Part shown: positions 38,401 through 46,666 of the stretch, piece by piece
Layout of the letters: each line of letters opens with the position of its first letter
Position numbering within the stretch: position 1 is the stretch's first letter
Assembly (NCBI GenBank): GCA_030526005.1
Contig: JAUNDP010000002.1
Location: 1-64,000, forward strand
From: Eubacteriales bacterium
GTDB taxonomy: Bacteria; Bacillota; Clostridia; Lachnospirales; Lachnospiraceae
Reading direction: 5' to 3'
DNA: 64,000 nucleotides
Position numbers and translations under genes: made by a program
The notes under the pieces: generated by a model
The model's input: only the letters and a program-made list of their open reading frames with translations
The model's database searches: none
Told to the model about the DNA's origin: nothing

Positions 38401-38890
38401 CGTACAGAATCCGGATATCATGCAGTTTATAGGAAAGCTGCGGCTTTCTCTGCGCCTGCGCTTCCAGCTGCTCAAGCTGCTGCGCAGAAATATCATATTG
38501 CATCAGCTCAGACAGCATCGACTTCATCTCACTGATACAACCCGTTTTTCGCAGATTTCTTCCAAGAACAGTAAGTTCTCCTTTTTTCTCCTGCGCCGTC
38601 TTTCTCACAAACAGATTTTTTCCCGTTTCCTCCAATATATTTTTCTTCTCTACACCCAGCTCTTCAAACACACGATATGCCAGACGCTGAAAGCTGAGTA
38701 CGTCAATATTTAGAATTCCTCCATTTGGATGGCGCATCACCAGTTCTTTCTGTGTCTGCATTGTAAACTGCTCCGGCACCAGAATAAAAAATTTTTCTTT
38801 TGGATTCCTGAGAGCTTCCTGGATCACTGTATCATACAGAAAACACGATTTGCCGCTCCCGGCTCCTCCTAATATAAATTGAAGAGACAT
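35492..38890 (-). CDS. addB: ATP-dependent helicase/nuclease subunit B
   Basis: 1132 residues. N-terminal Walker A GGAGSGKS at 8-15. The C-terminal nuclease domain has VKVIDYKSGNTSFD. An iron-sulphur cluster is expected from the Cys in QFSGCAFAHFL and the trio in CEYCSFKEVC. AddB recognises Chi and degrades the second strand. It starts upstream of addA and ends one base before it. No strong promoter was seen between it and the valS terminator. Confidence 0.95.
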   Translation of the reverse strand: MSLQFILGGAGSGKSCFLYDTVIQEALRNPKEKFFILVPEQFTMQTQKELVMRHPNGGILNIDVLSFQRLAYRVFEELGVEKKNILEETGKNLFVRKTAQEKKGELTVLGRNLRKTGCISEMKSMLSELMQYDISAQQLEQLEAQAQRKPQLSYKLHDIRILYEGFRENMQEKYITSEEILDELCRLADQSSYLKGSTIAFDGFTGFTPIQNKLLRKLLQITKKISVTVTIDPRENIRKIRGVHELFYLSKKMIAALEKAAEESGTKIEKNIILGKNGGYRFQEKKPLQFLEQNLFRYRNKIWEQEQNDLTLHRSKNPSEEVVFAARTIYRMVREEQMRYRDIAVIAGDLSEYQNEIEQIFPVYGIPCFIDQTKKVLLNPMIEFLRASLDLIRQNYNYESVFRCLRTGMCVLEPQEIDRMENYVLALGIRGYSAWDQEWTKKTRIMEEEEPVICGQYKEQMMRLFRPFTEKMKKEHRTVKDYTIALYELLTACEVQRKLKAMEQKFEEQHRMDLAREYAQIYRIVIELFEKVVELLGEEEISLREYAEILDAGFEEAKVGIIPPGIDQVVAGDLERTRLNNIKVLFFLGMNDGWVPKSTDDGGILTDQDREFLEEADIELAPTQREKGYIQKFYLYLMMTKPSKKLYLSYCKSGSDGKAKNPSYFITTIRRMFPKLKTEDEEKEGKLEKNVVSLDSGWECLTHGLQQYRIGHKSEEWEELYRFYYEDRPEQTRHLVDAAFYEYQEKGLGREVARALYGDVLENSVTRLEQFSGCAFAHFLLYGLRLAPREVYEFRPLDMGNVFHKVLESFSHKLEQTSYNWKNVPDDKRDTMCEQCVEEVAEQYGASVLHSTARNQHLVDRMKRIMKRTVQVLQEQIRAGEFIPQGYEISFSAVNDLNAVNLDLSENEKMKLQGRIDRVDLCEGEDKIYVKVIDYKSGNTSFDLVAMYHGLQLQLVVYLDAAMEIEKRLHPDKEIVPAGIFYYHIKDPMMEKERAQTPEQIWAQIRKKLKLNGLVNEDPEIVSRLDSQMEKESLVIPFGYNKDGSPSRFSSKATRKQFENMSHYVKEKMREIGRKILDGDIEMAPYQRKGKTACEYCSFKEVCGFDKKIPGNQARRLPEYKPEDIWRKLEEE

Positions 38891-38916
38891 AAATACCTCC
38901 TTTAAAGTAAACTAAA

Positions 38917-38954
38917 AAACGCTGCGGGATGTTTTGTTTTGCCCCGCAGCGTTT
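38917..38954 (-). terminator. valS terminator
   Basis: Stem AAACGCTGCGGG/CCCGCAGCGTTT (38917-38928 with 38943-38954), 12 bp and GC-rich, followed on the minus strand by TTTTTT. It begins 9 bases past the valS stop. Confidence 0.92.
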
Positions 38955-38962
38955 GACATTTA

Positions 38963-41611
38963 TTATGGATTCAGCTGCGTCAGCCGTTCCTGTACCTGTG
39001 CCATCATCTGTGTATATTTCTCTAATTTTGCTTTTTCTTCTTCAATTTTTGCAGCCGGCGCTTTGCTGACAAATTTTTCATTGTTCAGCATTCCGTTTAC
39101 ACGGGCAAGCTCTTTATTCAGTCTTTCTTCTTCTTTTTTCAGACGTTCGATTTCTTTTTCGATATCAACCAGCTCCGCAAACGGCATATAGATGACTGCT
39201 TCTGGAATCACTGTAGATACAGCGTCGTCTGCAATTCCCGTTTTATCTGCCTGAATGACTACTTCGCTTGCATATCCAAGCGTTGCAAAGAATACTTTTC
39301 CGTTTTCAAAGATCTGTCTTACTTCTTCTTTCTCAGAAACCACATAAACCTTTGCCTTTTTGCTTGGCGGCACATTCATTCCGGTTCTTACATTTCGGAT
39401 GCCGCGCACTGCTTCTTTAATTGTCTCAACAGCAAGTTCTTCTGCTTCAAAGTTCCATTCTTCTTTAAATTCCGGCCATTTTGAAATCATGATAGATTCC
39501 TCTTCAGACTGAAGCGTGCAGAAGATTTCTTCTGTGATAAATGGCATGTACGGATGAAGCATCTTCAGCGCATTTGTCAGTACCGTCTTCAGTGTCCAGA
39601 GAGCCGCTGCCTTTGTCGTATCTTCATCGTTGTACAGTCTTGGTTTTACCATCTCGATGTACCAGTCGCAGAATTCTTCCCAGATAAAATCGTATACTTT
39701 CTGAACGGCAATTCCCAGCTCATATTTGTCCATGTTTTCTGTCACGTCTTTTGCCAGTCTGTTGACCTTGGACAAAATCCACTTGTCCGCTCCGATCAGA
39801 TCTGCTGTGTCCATCTGCGCCGGAACTTCCGCTTTCTCCAGATTCATCATGATAAATCTGGAAGCGTTCCATACTTTGTTTGCAAAGTTACGGCTTGCCT
39901 CTACTCTCTCCCAATAGAAACGCATATCATTTCCAGGAGCATTTCCTGTCATCAGAGTCAGACGCAGCGCATCTGCGCCATATTTATCAATAACTTCCAG
40001 AGGATCAATTCCATTTCCGAGAGATTTGCTCATCTTTCTTCCCTGGGAATCTCTGACAAGTCCATGAATCAAAACGTGATGGAATGGAATTTCCCCTGTC
40101 TGTTCCAGAGCGGAGAATACCATACGGATAACCCAGAAGAAAATGATATCATATCCTGTCACGAGAACGTCGGTCGGATAGAAATATTTTAAATCTTCTG
40201 TCTCTTCCGGCCAGCCCAGTGTGGAGAATGGCCACAGCGCTGAACTGAACCATGTATCAAGCGTATCCTCGTCCTGTTTTAAGTGGTCGCATCCGCATTT
40301 TGGACATACAGACGGCGTCTCTCTGGAGACAATCACCTCGCCGCATTTTTCGCAGTAATATGCCGGAATACGGTGACCCCACCACAGCTGTCTGGAAATA
40401 CACCAGTCGCGGATATTTTCGAGCCAGTGCAGATACGTCTTGTCAAAACGTTCCGGTACAAAATTTAATGTCTTATTTTTCAGCGCTTCAATCGCAGGTT
40501 TTGCCAGTTCTTCCATCTTTACAAACCACTGCTGTTTGATCATCGGTTCTACCGTTGTCTTACAGCGGTCATGTGTTCCTACATTGTGCGCGTGAGGAAC
40601 AACTTTGACTAACAGTCCCAGATCTTCCAGATCCTTTACGATTGCTTTTCTCGCTTCATATCTGCCCATTCCGGCATATTTTCCGCCCAGCTCATTGATT
40701 GTGGCGTCATCGTTCATCACATTGATTTCAGGCAGATTGTGACGTCTTCCAACTTCAAAGTCGTTCGGGTCATGTGCCGGCGTAATTTTTACGCATCCTG
40801 TTCCAAATTCCTTATCTACATAAGAGTCTGCGATCACAGGAATTTCACGGTCTGTCAAAGGCAGCTTCAGCATTTTTCCGACAAGATGGCTATAGCGCTC
40901 GTCTTCTGGATTTACCGCAACGGCAGTATCGCCAAGCAGTGTCTCCGGACGTGTCGTTGCGATCTCGACAAACTGTCCTTCCTCTCCGACAACCGGATAA
41001 TTGATATGCCAGAAAAAGCCATCCTGATCCTGATGTTCTACTTCCGCATCTGAGATGGAAGTCTGGCACACCGGACACCAGTTTACAATACGGGAACCTT
41101 TGTAGATGTATCCTTTTTCATACAGGCGGACAAATACTTCTGTGACTGCTTTGGAACATCCCTCGTCCATTGTGAAACGCTCTCTGTCCCAGTCAGCGGA
41201 AGCGCCCAGTTTTTTCAGCTGATTAATAATCTTTCCGCCGTACTCTTCTTTCCATTCCCAGGCATGTTTTAAAAATTCTTCTCTTCCGATTTCATTTTTG
41301 TCAATACCCTGTTCTTTTAATTTCTGGATGACCTTCACTTCGGTCGCGATTGCAGCATGGTCTGTTCCAGGCTGCCACAGCGCCTCATATCCCTGCATTC
41401 TCTTAAAACGGATTAAGATATCCTGCATCGTCTCATCCAGAGCATGACCCATGTGAAGCTGTCCTGTCACATTCGGCGGCGGCATTACAATCGTAAATGG
41501 TTTTTTGTCTCTGTTTACCTGTGCATGAAAGTATTTTTTGTTCATCCACTTTTCATACAGGCGTTCTTCCAATCCTTTTGGATCGTATGTCTTTGCTAAT
41601 TCTTTGCTCAT
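38963..41611 (-). CDS. valS: Valyl-tRNA synthetase
   Basis: Charges tRNA-Val. 882 residues from the ATG at 41611 ([13 protein letters not shown]), which follows AGGAGG. The longer reading to 41674 runs into the leader terminator region and is rejected. Class I motifs: HMGH in [15 protein letters not shown], and KMSKS in [11 protein letters not shown]. The editing domain (about 190-330) contains [16 protein letters not shown], and the C-terminal coiled coil ([20 protein letters not shown]) is normal for ValRS. Controlled by a T-box leader. Confidence 0.97.
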   Translation of the reverse strand: MSKELAKTYDPKGLEERLYEKWMNKKYFHAQVNRDKKPFTIVMPPPNVTGQLHMGHALDETMQDILIRFKRMQGYEALWQPGTDHAAIATEVKVIQKLKEQGIDKNEIGREEFLKHAWEWKEEYGGKIINQLKKLGASADWDRERFTMDEGCSKAVTEVFVRLYEKGYIYKGSRIVNWCPVCQTSISDAEVEHQDQDGFFWHINYPVVGEEGQFVEIATTRPETLLGDTAVAVNPEDERYSHLVGKMLKLPLTDREIPVIADSYVDKEFGTGCVKITPAHDPNDFEVGRRHNLPEINVMNDDATINELGGKYAGMGRYEARKAIVKDLEDLGLLVKVVPHAHNVGTHDRCKTTVEPMIKQQWFVKMEELAKPAIEALKNKTLNFVPERFDKTYLHWLENIRDWCISRQLWWGHRIPAYYCEKCGEVIVSRETPSVCPKCGCDHLKQDEDTLDTWFSSALWPFSTLGWPEETEDLKYFYPTDVLVTGYDIIFFWVIRMVFSALEQTGEIPFHHVLIHGLVRDSQGRKMSKSLGNGIDPLEVIDKYGADALRLTLMTGNAPGNDMRFYWERVEASRNFANKVWNASRFIMMNLEKAEVPAQMDTADLIGADKWILSKVNRLAKDVTENMDKYELGIAVQKVYDFIWEEFCDWYIEMVKPRLYNDEDTTKAAALWTLKTVLTNALKMLHPYMPFITEEIFCTLQSEEESIMISKWPEFKEEWNFEAEELAVETIKEAVRGIRNVRTGMNVPPSKKAKVYVVSEKEEVRQIFENGKVFFATLGYASEVVIQADKTGIADDAVSTVIPEAVIYMPFAELVDIEKEIERLKKEEERLNKELARVNGMLNNEKFVSKAPAAKIEEEKAKLEKYTQMMAQVQERLTQLNP

Positions 41612-41672
41612 GTTTTTCCTCCTGCTGTAATTCATCAAAGCTGGTCTTTGGGGCGGTGATTTTCTATAAAAC

Positions 41673-41935
41673 AAAAAAACGCCCTTTACTCCATGTAAAG
41701 GGCGACAAAAACCGCTGTACCACCTTTGTTATGCACAAAAACTGCTGCATCTCTCTTCATTCTGTAACGGGAACTCCCGGGAAATTCTACTCGAGAACCT
41801 GCTCTCTTTCTTTTTCCGGCTGCTGCTTCTGCTGCGAAAAGCTACCTTCCATCTGTCTCCCCCTGAGCAGTCTTTCAGCCGGTGAACCGCTCTCTCTTTC
41901 GGCTTTTTCAGATGTACTCCTCTTTTCCTGCCTTT
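41673..41935 (-). promoter_or_regulatory. T-box riboswitch, valS leader
   Basis: On the minus strand the T-box core AAGGTGGTACAGCG (within 41729-41711) is followed by the terminator CGCCCTTTAC/GTAAAGGGCG (41704-41695 with 41689-41680) and a run of seven T. Stem I has helices CATCTG/CAGATG (41914-41909 with 41860-41850 region) and GAAAAG/CTTTTC (41927-41922 with 41841-41836) enclosing AGGAGTA opposite GAAGGTAG. The likely specifier codon is GUA (Val) at 41845-41843. Uncharged tRNA-Val would favour read-through into valS. Confidence 0.93.
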
Positions 41936-41951
41936 TTCATTTATGCTTCTT

Positions 41952-41980
41952 ATCATAACGAAGAGGAGTCTATTTGTCAA
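41952..41980 (-). promoter_or_regulatory. valS promoter
   Basis: Consensus minus-strand TTGACA (41980-41975), spacer 17, TATGAT (41957-41952). The start is expected near 41945, directly before T-box stem I. Confidence 0.85.
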
Positions 41981-41985
41981 CCTTA

Positions 41986-42014
41986 TTGTCAAATTTTTAA
42001 AAAAATGGTATACT
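41986..42014 (+). promoter_or_regulatory. Promoter of the glucosaminidase gene
   Basis: Plus-strand TTGTCA (41986-41991), spacer 17, TATACT (42009-42014). It is back to back with the valS promoter, whose -35 is only 5 bases away, and gives a leader of about 118 nt. Confidence 0.75.
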
Positions 42015-42035
42015 AAACTTAACAATTTTGTAATG

Positions 42036-42103
42036 ATTTCATTTTCAGAGAAAACAGCAATATTTTTGGCATTTTGCTGTCCCACGAAATCTAAAAATGA
42101 AAT
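42036..42103 (+). promoter_or_regulatory. Structured 5' leader element before the glucosaminidase gene
   Basis: Nested stems in the untranslated leader: outer ATTTCATTTT/AAAATGAAAT (42036-42045 with 42094-42103, 10 bp) and inner ACAGCAA/TTGCTGT (42054-42060 with 42074-42080, 7 bp). Between them is an internal loop of CAGAGAAA against CCCACGAAATCT. The ribosome site and start follow 35 bases later. I could not match it to a riboswitch class I know. Confidence 0.45.
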
Positions 42104-42138
42104 GGATGCACAATTTATTTTCAGGAAGGAGTCTATTT

Positions 42139-43626
42139 ATGAAACTGAAGAAAACACATTTTTATTCTCTGCTGCTTTTTGCTCTGCTCTTGCTGATGCC
42201 GGCGCCAAGTACAAACGCAGCAGTCAAATTGTCAACTCCCGTTTTAAAGAGCGCCAAATCTGCTGGATACAATAAAATCACGGTTTCCTGGGGCAGAGTA
42301 GAAGGTGCGCAGGGCTATCGCCTCTATCGCAAGACATCCGGCGGTACATGGCAGAATGTCAAGACATTAAGCGGAGTAAATTCTACTACGCATACCGATG
42401 ACCGAAACGTGCAGACAGGTCAGAAATATTATTATACGGTGCGCGCCTATATCAAAAAAGACGGCGTCATCACATGGAGTCCGTATAATAAAACTGGTCT
42501 GACAGCCACGGCAAGTATGCGCCCTGCAACGATGATTTCCACAAATCTCAATGCTTCCTGTCAGCCTGTTTTGACCTGGACAAAGGTTGACGGCGCGCAG
42601 GGCTACCGCATTTATCGCCGTATGCCGGGTGAAACATGGAAGATTTTAAAGACACTCGGCAATTCTGTGCTGTCTTATACCGATACTTCCGCAGTTGCCG
42701 GAAAAAAATATCAGTATATGGTGCGCGCATACCGCAGGGAATCCGGCGTATTGCAGTTCAGTCCAGTGGATAATACCGGCGCCAAGACCGATTTGACTTT
42801 GAGCACGCCTTCCCTCAATCCGGCTGTATACCATGAGAATTCGGATAAAGTTTCGATTTCCTGGAATCCAGTCAAAAGAGCTACCGGATATTGTCTGTAC
42901 CGCAAGGTACCGGGCGGGATCTATTTAAGAATTGCAAATCTGGATGCAAATACGACTTCTTATCAGGATAAAAATGATGGCGACGCTCCATATTATACTT
43001 ATACAGTAAAAGCATATATGGGATCTCCAGGAGCTGTAAGCTGGAGCGGCTGTGTGAATAAAGGCTCCATGGCAATTCTTCCTGCTTTAAAAGATCAGTC
43101 TGTGCTTGACCGCTATGGTCTGACTTTAATTGAAGGAGCTCCTCAGCTGACCGTATCGCAGATGAGAGCATACATAAAATCTGTCAATCCAAACGTTCCG
43201 GATTCTGTTCTGAAAATGATTCCATATTACATCTCAGAGGGAAAAGCGGAAGGCATCCGAGGCGATCTTGCTTTCTGTCAGTCTTGTCTGGAAACTGGAA
43301 ACTTTACCTTTGCAGGCTCTGCCGTCACTTTAGATCAAAATAACTTCTGCGGTCTTGGAGTGACCTCAAATGGTATGAAGGGAAATTCCTTTGCAACGCC
43401 TCAGCTTGGAATCCGCGCTCAAATTCAGCACTTAAAGGCATATGCCAACAAAGAACCGCTCAGACAGACACAGATTGATCCTCGTTTCCACTATGTGACA
43501 AGAGGCTGCGCACCATATCTTCAGTGGCTTGGTATACAGGAAAATCCTCTTGGATACGGATGGGCGGCAGGAGCCGACTATGCGGATCATATCCTGCGCA
43601 TCTATAATTCTATTCGAAAGATGTAA
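42139..43626 (+). CDS. Secreted fibronectin-III-repeat protein with GH73-type glucosaminidase domain
   Basis: 495 residues from the ATG at 42139 after AGGAAGGAG. The in-frame Met at 42097 lies in the leader hairpin and is rejected. Signal peptide 1 to about 27 (LLLFALLLLMPAPSTNA). Three FN3-like modules of about 90-100 residues follow, each starting with a phrase like KITVSWGRVEGAQGYRLYRK and closing with YYTVRAY. The C-terminal ~145 residues are a glucosaminidase domain with the catalytic Glu385 in CQSCLETGNF and the Gly-rich NNFCGLGV. It probably cuts GlcNAc-MurNAc bonds in peptidoglycan. Its 3' end overlaps the convergent LD-carboxypeptidase by 17 bases. Confidence 0.88.
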   Translation: MKLKKTHFYSLLLFALLLLMPAPSTNAAVKLSTPVLKSAKSAGYNKITVSWGRVEGAQGYRLYRKTSGGTWQNVKTLSGVNSTTHTDDRNVQTGQKYYYTVRAYIKKDGVITWSPYNKTGLTATASMRPATMISTNLNASCQPVLTWTKVDGAQGYRIYRRMPGETWKILKTLGNSVLSYTDTSAVAGKKYQYMVRAYRRESGVLQFSPVDNTGAKTDLTLSTPSLNPAVYHENSDKVSISWNPVKRATGYCLYRKVPGGIYLRIANLDANTTSYQDKNDGDAPYYTYTVKAYMGSPGAVSWSGCVNKGSMAILPALKDQSVLDRYGLTLIEGAPQLTVSQMRAYIKSVNPNVPDSVLKMIPYYISEGKAEGIRGDLAFCQSCLETGNFTFAGSAVTLDQNNFCGLGVTSNGMKGNSFATPQLGIRAQIQHLKAYANKEPLRQTQIDPRFHYVTRGCAPYLQWLGIQENPLGYGWAAGADYADHILRIYNSIRKM

Positions 43627-44617
43627 TATTCTCAAAAAAAGCAGACAGCTTCCGACTTTTCAAAGAAGAGCGGACCGTTGTCTGCTTTTCTTGTGATCGT
43701 GAAAAAAGAATACGGTTCTTCTCTGTATCCATCCTGCACTTCGCTCCCATCGGAATCGTCCCCATCGGCGTCTCATGCCCCGATGCAATGTGGCTCATCA
43801 TCGGAATGCGATATCTTTTCATCCGATCCCGCAGAAATTCATCGATATGGTAAGAGCTGTCATACCGTTCATTTGAACATCCCTTGAAGCTGCCAAACAG
43901 AATGCCTTTCACTTCTCGGAACAGTCCGGCATACTCCATCTGCGTAATCATCATGTCGATGGAGGGGATCGTTTCGTCTACCTCTTCCAGAAATAAAATT
44001 TTATCTTTTGTGTCCACCTGAAAGAATGTTCCGATTCCGCGTGACAAAACCGTCATATTTCCTCCTGTTATGATTCCTTGGGCCTCTCCTTCCTGAATGA
44101 CCTTGTACTTCTCTCCGTTCGGATTTTGAAATTCCATTTTCTCTCCCATCTCGATTGCCTGATAAAGGCTGTCTTTCGTGTACACATCTTCTTTTTTCAG
44201 AAAATTATTGTAGATCATCGGACCATGAAATGTCACGAGATCACAGAACTGATTCAGCACAATGTGTAAATTTGTAACGTCACTGTATCCCACAAATACT
44301 TTCGGATTTTCCTTTATGCGTTCAAAGTCAAGATATTTCATCAGCTGCGCGCTTCCATATCCTCCTCGAATACAAAAAATCCCCTTTACCTGCCGATCTT
44401 CAAATAATTCCTGCAGATCCTGAGCGCGGCTTCTCTCATCTCCAGCCAGATATCCATGGATATTTTTTTCTTCTGCGAGGCATCTTGAAATTTTTACCTG
44501 ATATCCTTCTTGCTCGATCCATCTGGCGCAGAGCTCTATATCGTTTTCCTTTACAGGAAAAGAAAAAGCGGCAAGCGCAATCACATCTCCTTTTTTCAGT
44601 CTCTCTGGAAATCTCAT
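43610..44617 (-). CDS. LD-carboxypeptidase (peptidase family S66)
   Basis: 335 residues, cytoplasmic. It would remove the terminal D-Ala from murein tetrapeptides during wall recycling, or act on microcin-like peptides. Family motifs: nucleophile S112 in GYSDVTNLH, oxyanion region CIRGGYGSAQL, Glu in FLEEVDE, and His in SGHETPMGTIPMGA. The last ~25 residues are encoded through the hairpin at 43637-43689 and run past it into the 3' end of the convergent gene, which makes the protein longer than usual (about 305-315). An altered or lost stop is possible. Confidence 0.88.
   Translation of the reverse strand: MRFPERLKKGDVIALAAFSFPVKENDIELCARWIEQEGYQVKISRCLAEEKNIHGYLAGDERSRAQDLQELFEDRQVKGIFCIRGGYGSAQLMKYLDFERIKENPKVFVGYSDVTNLHIVLNQFCDLVTFHGPMIYNNFLKKEDVYTKDSLYQAIEMGEKMEFQNPNGEKYKVIQEGEAQGIITGGNMTVLSRGIGTFFQVDTKDKILFLEEVDETIPSIDMMITQMEYAGLFREVKGILFGSFKGCSNERYDSSYHIDEFLRDRMKRYRIPMMSHIASGHETPMGTIPMGAKCRMDTEKNRILFSRSQEKQTTVRSSLKSRKLSAFFENITSFE
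43637..43689. terminator. Bidirectional terminator between convergent genes
   Basis: Stem AAAAGCAGACA/TGTCTGCTTTT (43637-43647 with 43679-43689). T-runs follow on both strands (TTTTCTT plus, TTTTTTT minus). It ends the glucosaminidase transcript and sits inside the last codons of the LD-carboxypeptidase. Confidence 0.75.
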
Positions 44618-44717
44618 ATTTGCCTCCGATTTTCTTATATTTTGAAACGGCTTCTATTATTTCTGAATTTATTATAAAATAATAGTACTCCTATTTTATA
44701 GAAAGGATCTATTGCTT

Positions 44718-45920
44718 ATGACTGATTTACAGAAACAGATTCAAAAAATCACCCCTATACTTTTGGAAATCCGCCGCGATCTGCACCGTCATCCTGAACT
44801 GAGTGAACATGAAGTACGCACTGCCCGTCAAATCAGCCTGTGGCTGCAGCGGTGGGGAATCCCATGCGAAGAGCGTATCGGCGGACACGGCATTGTTGCG
44901 CTGATCCGTGGAAAAGCTTCTGGAAAGACGGTCGGTATCCGCGCTGATATGGATGCCCTGCCCATTCAGGAATGCGCTTCCCACGTCTGCTGCTCTCAGA
45001 CTCCAGGCATCATGCACGCCTGCGGTCATGACGCTCATATCGCAATCGCACTCGGAGCCGCCAAAATTTTAAAAGATATGGAAGATAGCCTGTCCGGAAA
45101 TGTAAAATTCTTTTTTCAGCCTGCTGAGGAGACGATCGGCGGCGCCAGCCGCATGATCTCCTGCGGCTGCATGGAACATCCCCATGTCGACTATATGCTT
45201 GGACTTCATGTCATGCCAAACCTTGAATCGGGCACTGTAGAATACCGTTATGGCAAACTGAATGCTTCCTCCGACCATATTGAAATTACAGTCCATGGAA
45301 AGTCCTGTCATGGCGCATATCCAGAACAAGGTGTTGACGCCATTGTGATTGCCTCTCATCTCGTCTGTTCTCTCCAGACTCTTGTGAGTCGTTCCATCTC
45401 GCCGCTTCAGTCTGCCGTTTTATCATTCGGTAAAATTGAAGGCGGAAAGCGCCCCAACATTTTGTGCGACTGTGTGACACTCGAGGGCACGCTGCGCACC
45501 ACAGATTCTGCTGTCCGCACCCATGCTTTGTCCTATATAAAAAGACAGGCTGCTCTGATTGCAGAATCTTTTGGAGGATCTGCCGAAACTGCCGTTCATC
45601 CTGGTTATAATGCCCTCATCAATGACAATGAGGTCGTCTCCGTCATTGTCCAGAATGCGGTGCAGATACTTGGAAGAGAAAATGTATATGAAAAAGAAGC
45701 TCCCAGTCTCGGCGTAGAAGACTTTTCCTTCTTCCTTGAAAAAACGCCCGGCGCCTTTTTCCATCTCGGATGCGGAAAGAAAGAAGAAGAAAAAACTGCC
45801 CCTCTGCACAGTCCAGAATTTGAACTGGAAGAATCGTGTATTCCGGTCGGAGTGGAACTGCATGTCAGAAATGTACTTTCTCTTCTGTCTGCTCCAAAAA
45901 CAGACGCTCCCGCAAAATAA
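44718..45920 (+). CDS. M20-family amidohydrolase (N-acyl amino acid / hippurate hydrolase type)
   Basis: 400 residues from the ATG at 44718. A TTG six bases upstream is also possible, because GAAAGGA at 44701-44707 is 4-5 or 10 bases away. Metal ligands are visible in MHACGHDAHIAIALGAAKIL, in FQPAEETIGGASRMI and in the Gly-Leu-His of GLHVMPNLESG. The inserted dimerisation domain (about 185-300) is normal. The family removes acyl groups from N-acyl or N-acetyl amino acids, and the substrate here is unknown. Confidence 0.88.
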   Translation: MTDLQKQIQKITPILLEIRRDLHRHPELSEHEVRTARQISLWLQRWGIPCEERIGGHGIVALIRGKASGKTVGIRADMDALPIQECASHVCCSQTPGIMHACGHDAHIAIALGAAKILKDMEDSLSGNVKFFFQPAEETIGGASRMISCGCMEHPHVDYMLGLHVMPNLESGTVEYRYGKLNASSDHIEITVHGKSCHGAYPEQGVDAIVIASHLVCSLQTLVSRSISPLQSAVLSFGKIEGGKRPNILCDCVTLEGTLRTTDSAVRTHALSYIKRQAALIAESFGGSAETAVHPGYNALINDNEVVSVIVQNAVQILGRENVYEKEAPSLGVEDFSFFLEKTPGAFFHLGCGKKEEEKTAPLHSPEFELEESCIPVGVELHVRNVLSLLSAPKTDAPAK

Positions 45921-45935
45921 GCATAATCAAAAAGG

Positions 45936-45971
45936 TGTTTCACAAAACTATTTTTCTGATTTTGTGAAACA
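45936..45971. terminator. Bidirectional terminator between the M20 gene and engB
   Basis: Stem TGTTTCACAAAA/TTTTGTGAAACA (45936-45947 with 45960-45971, 12 bp). It lies between the convergent M20 and engB stop codons. The GTTTCACA/TGTGAAAC core recurs in the terminator at 53813-53848. Confidence 0.78.
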
Positions 45972-46022
45972 TCTCTGTTTGTCTGCTCTTCTTTTTGAGC
46001 AAAACCATCTTCTTTTTCTATA

Positions 46023-46631
46023 TTATTGCACGGTCTCTGGCTCCGGTTCCGGCAAAAATTTTTCAATCACACTCCAGATTTCATCCCGTCCCTGCTTTGT
46101 CTCAGCTGAAAACGGAATCACAATCGTTCCTTCTTTTGCCTGAAGTCCTGTCTTTACCAATTTCACCTGTTTTTGTATCTGGCTTCTCTTAATCTTATCC
46201 AGCTTTGTTGCAATGATAATCGGATCAAATCCGTGATAGACCATCCAGTCATACATCATTTTGTCATTTGCTCCCGGCTCATGTCTGATATCCACCAGAA
46301 GAAATACTGCCTTTAACTGTTTGGAACCATGCAGATATTTTTCGATCAGCTTTCCCCATTTTTCTTTTTCTGCCTGCGATACTTTCGCATAACCATATCC
46401 AGGAAGATCCACAAGGTATACCTGGTCATTGACATTGTAAAAGTTGACTGTCTGAGTCTTTCCAGGCTGAGAACTTGTTCTGGCAAGCGCTTTTCGATTC
46501 ATCAGTGCATTGATCATAGATGATTTTCCTACATTTGATTTCCCTGCAAATGCAATCTCAATTTTGTCTGTCACAGGCAGGATACTTGTAATCCCGCACA
46601 CTGTTTCTAAAGATACCTGTCTGATAATCAT
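46023..46631 (-). CDS. engB: Ribosome-biogenesis GTPase EngB/YsxC
   Basis: 202 residues, TRAFAC GTPase that helps 50S subunit assembly. G1 GKSNVGKSS at 30-38, G3 DLPGYGYAK, G4 TKLD in IATKLDKIKRSQ and the G5 region IPFSAETKQG. It is last in the tig-clpP-clpX-lon-engB cluster, 35 bases after lon, the order also seen in Bacillus (lonA-ysxC). Confidence 0.95.
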   Translation of the reverse strand: MIIRQVSLETVCGITSILPVTDKIEIAFAGKSNVGKSSMINALMNRKALARTSSQPGKTQTVNFYNVNDQVYLVDLPGYGYAKVSQAEKEKWGKLIEKYLHGSKQLKAVFLLVDIRHEPGANDKMMYDWMVYHGFDPIIIATKLDKIKRSQIQKQVKLVKTGLQAKEGTIVIPFSAETKQGRDEIWSVIEKFLPEPEPETVQ

Positions 46632-46666
46632 ATTTTCCTCCAGCAGTACTTCCGTACCGTTTCTTT

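Noticed and set aside
41729..42085. 118-residue minus-strand ORF upstream of valS
   Set aside because: It lies on the T-box leader and its promoter, so it is a chance frame in a regulatory RNA.
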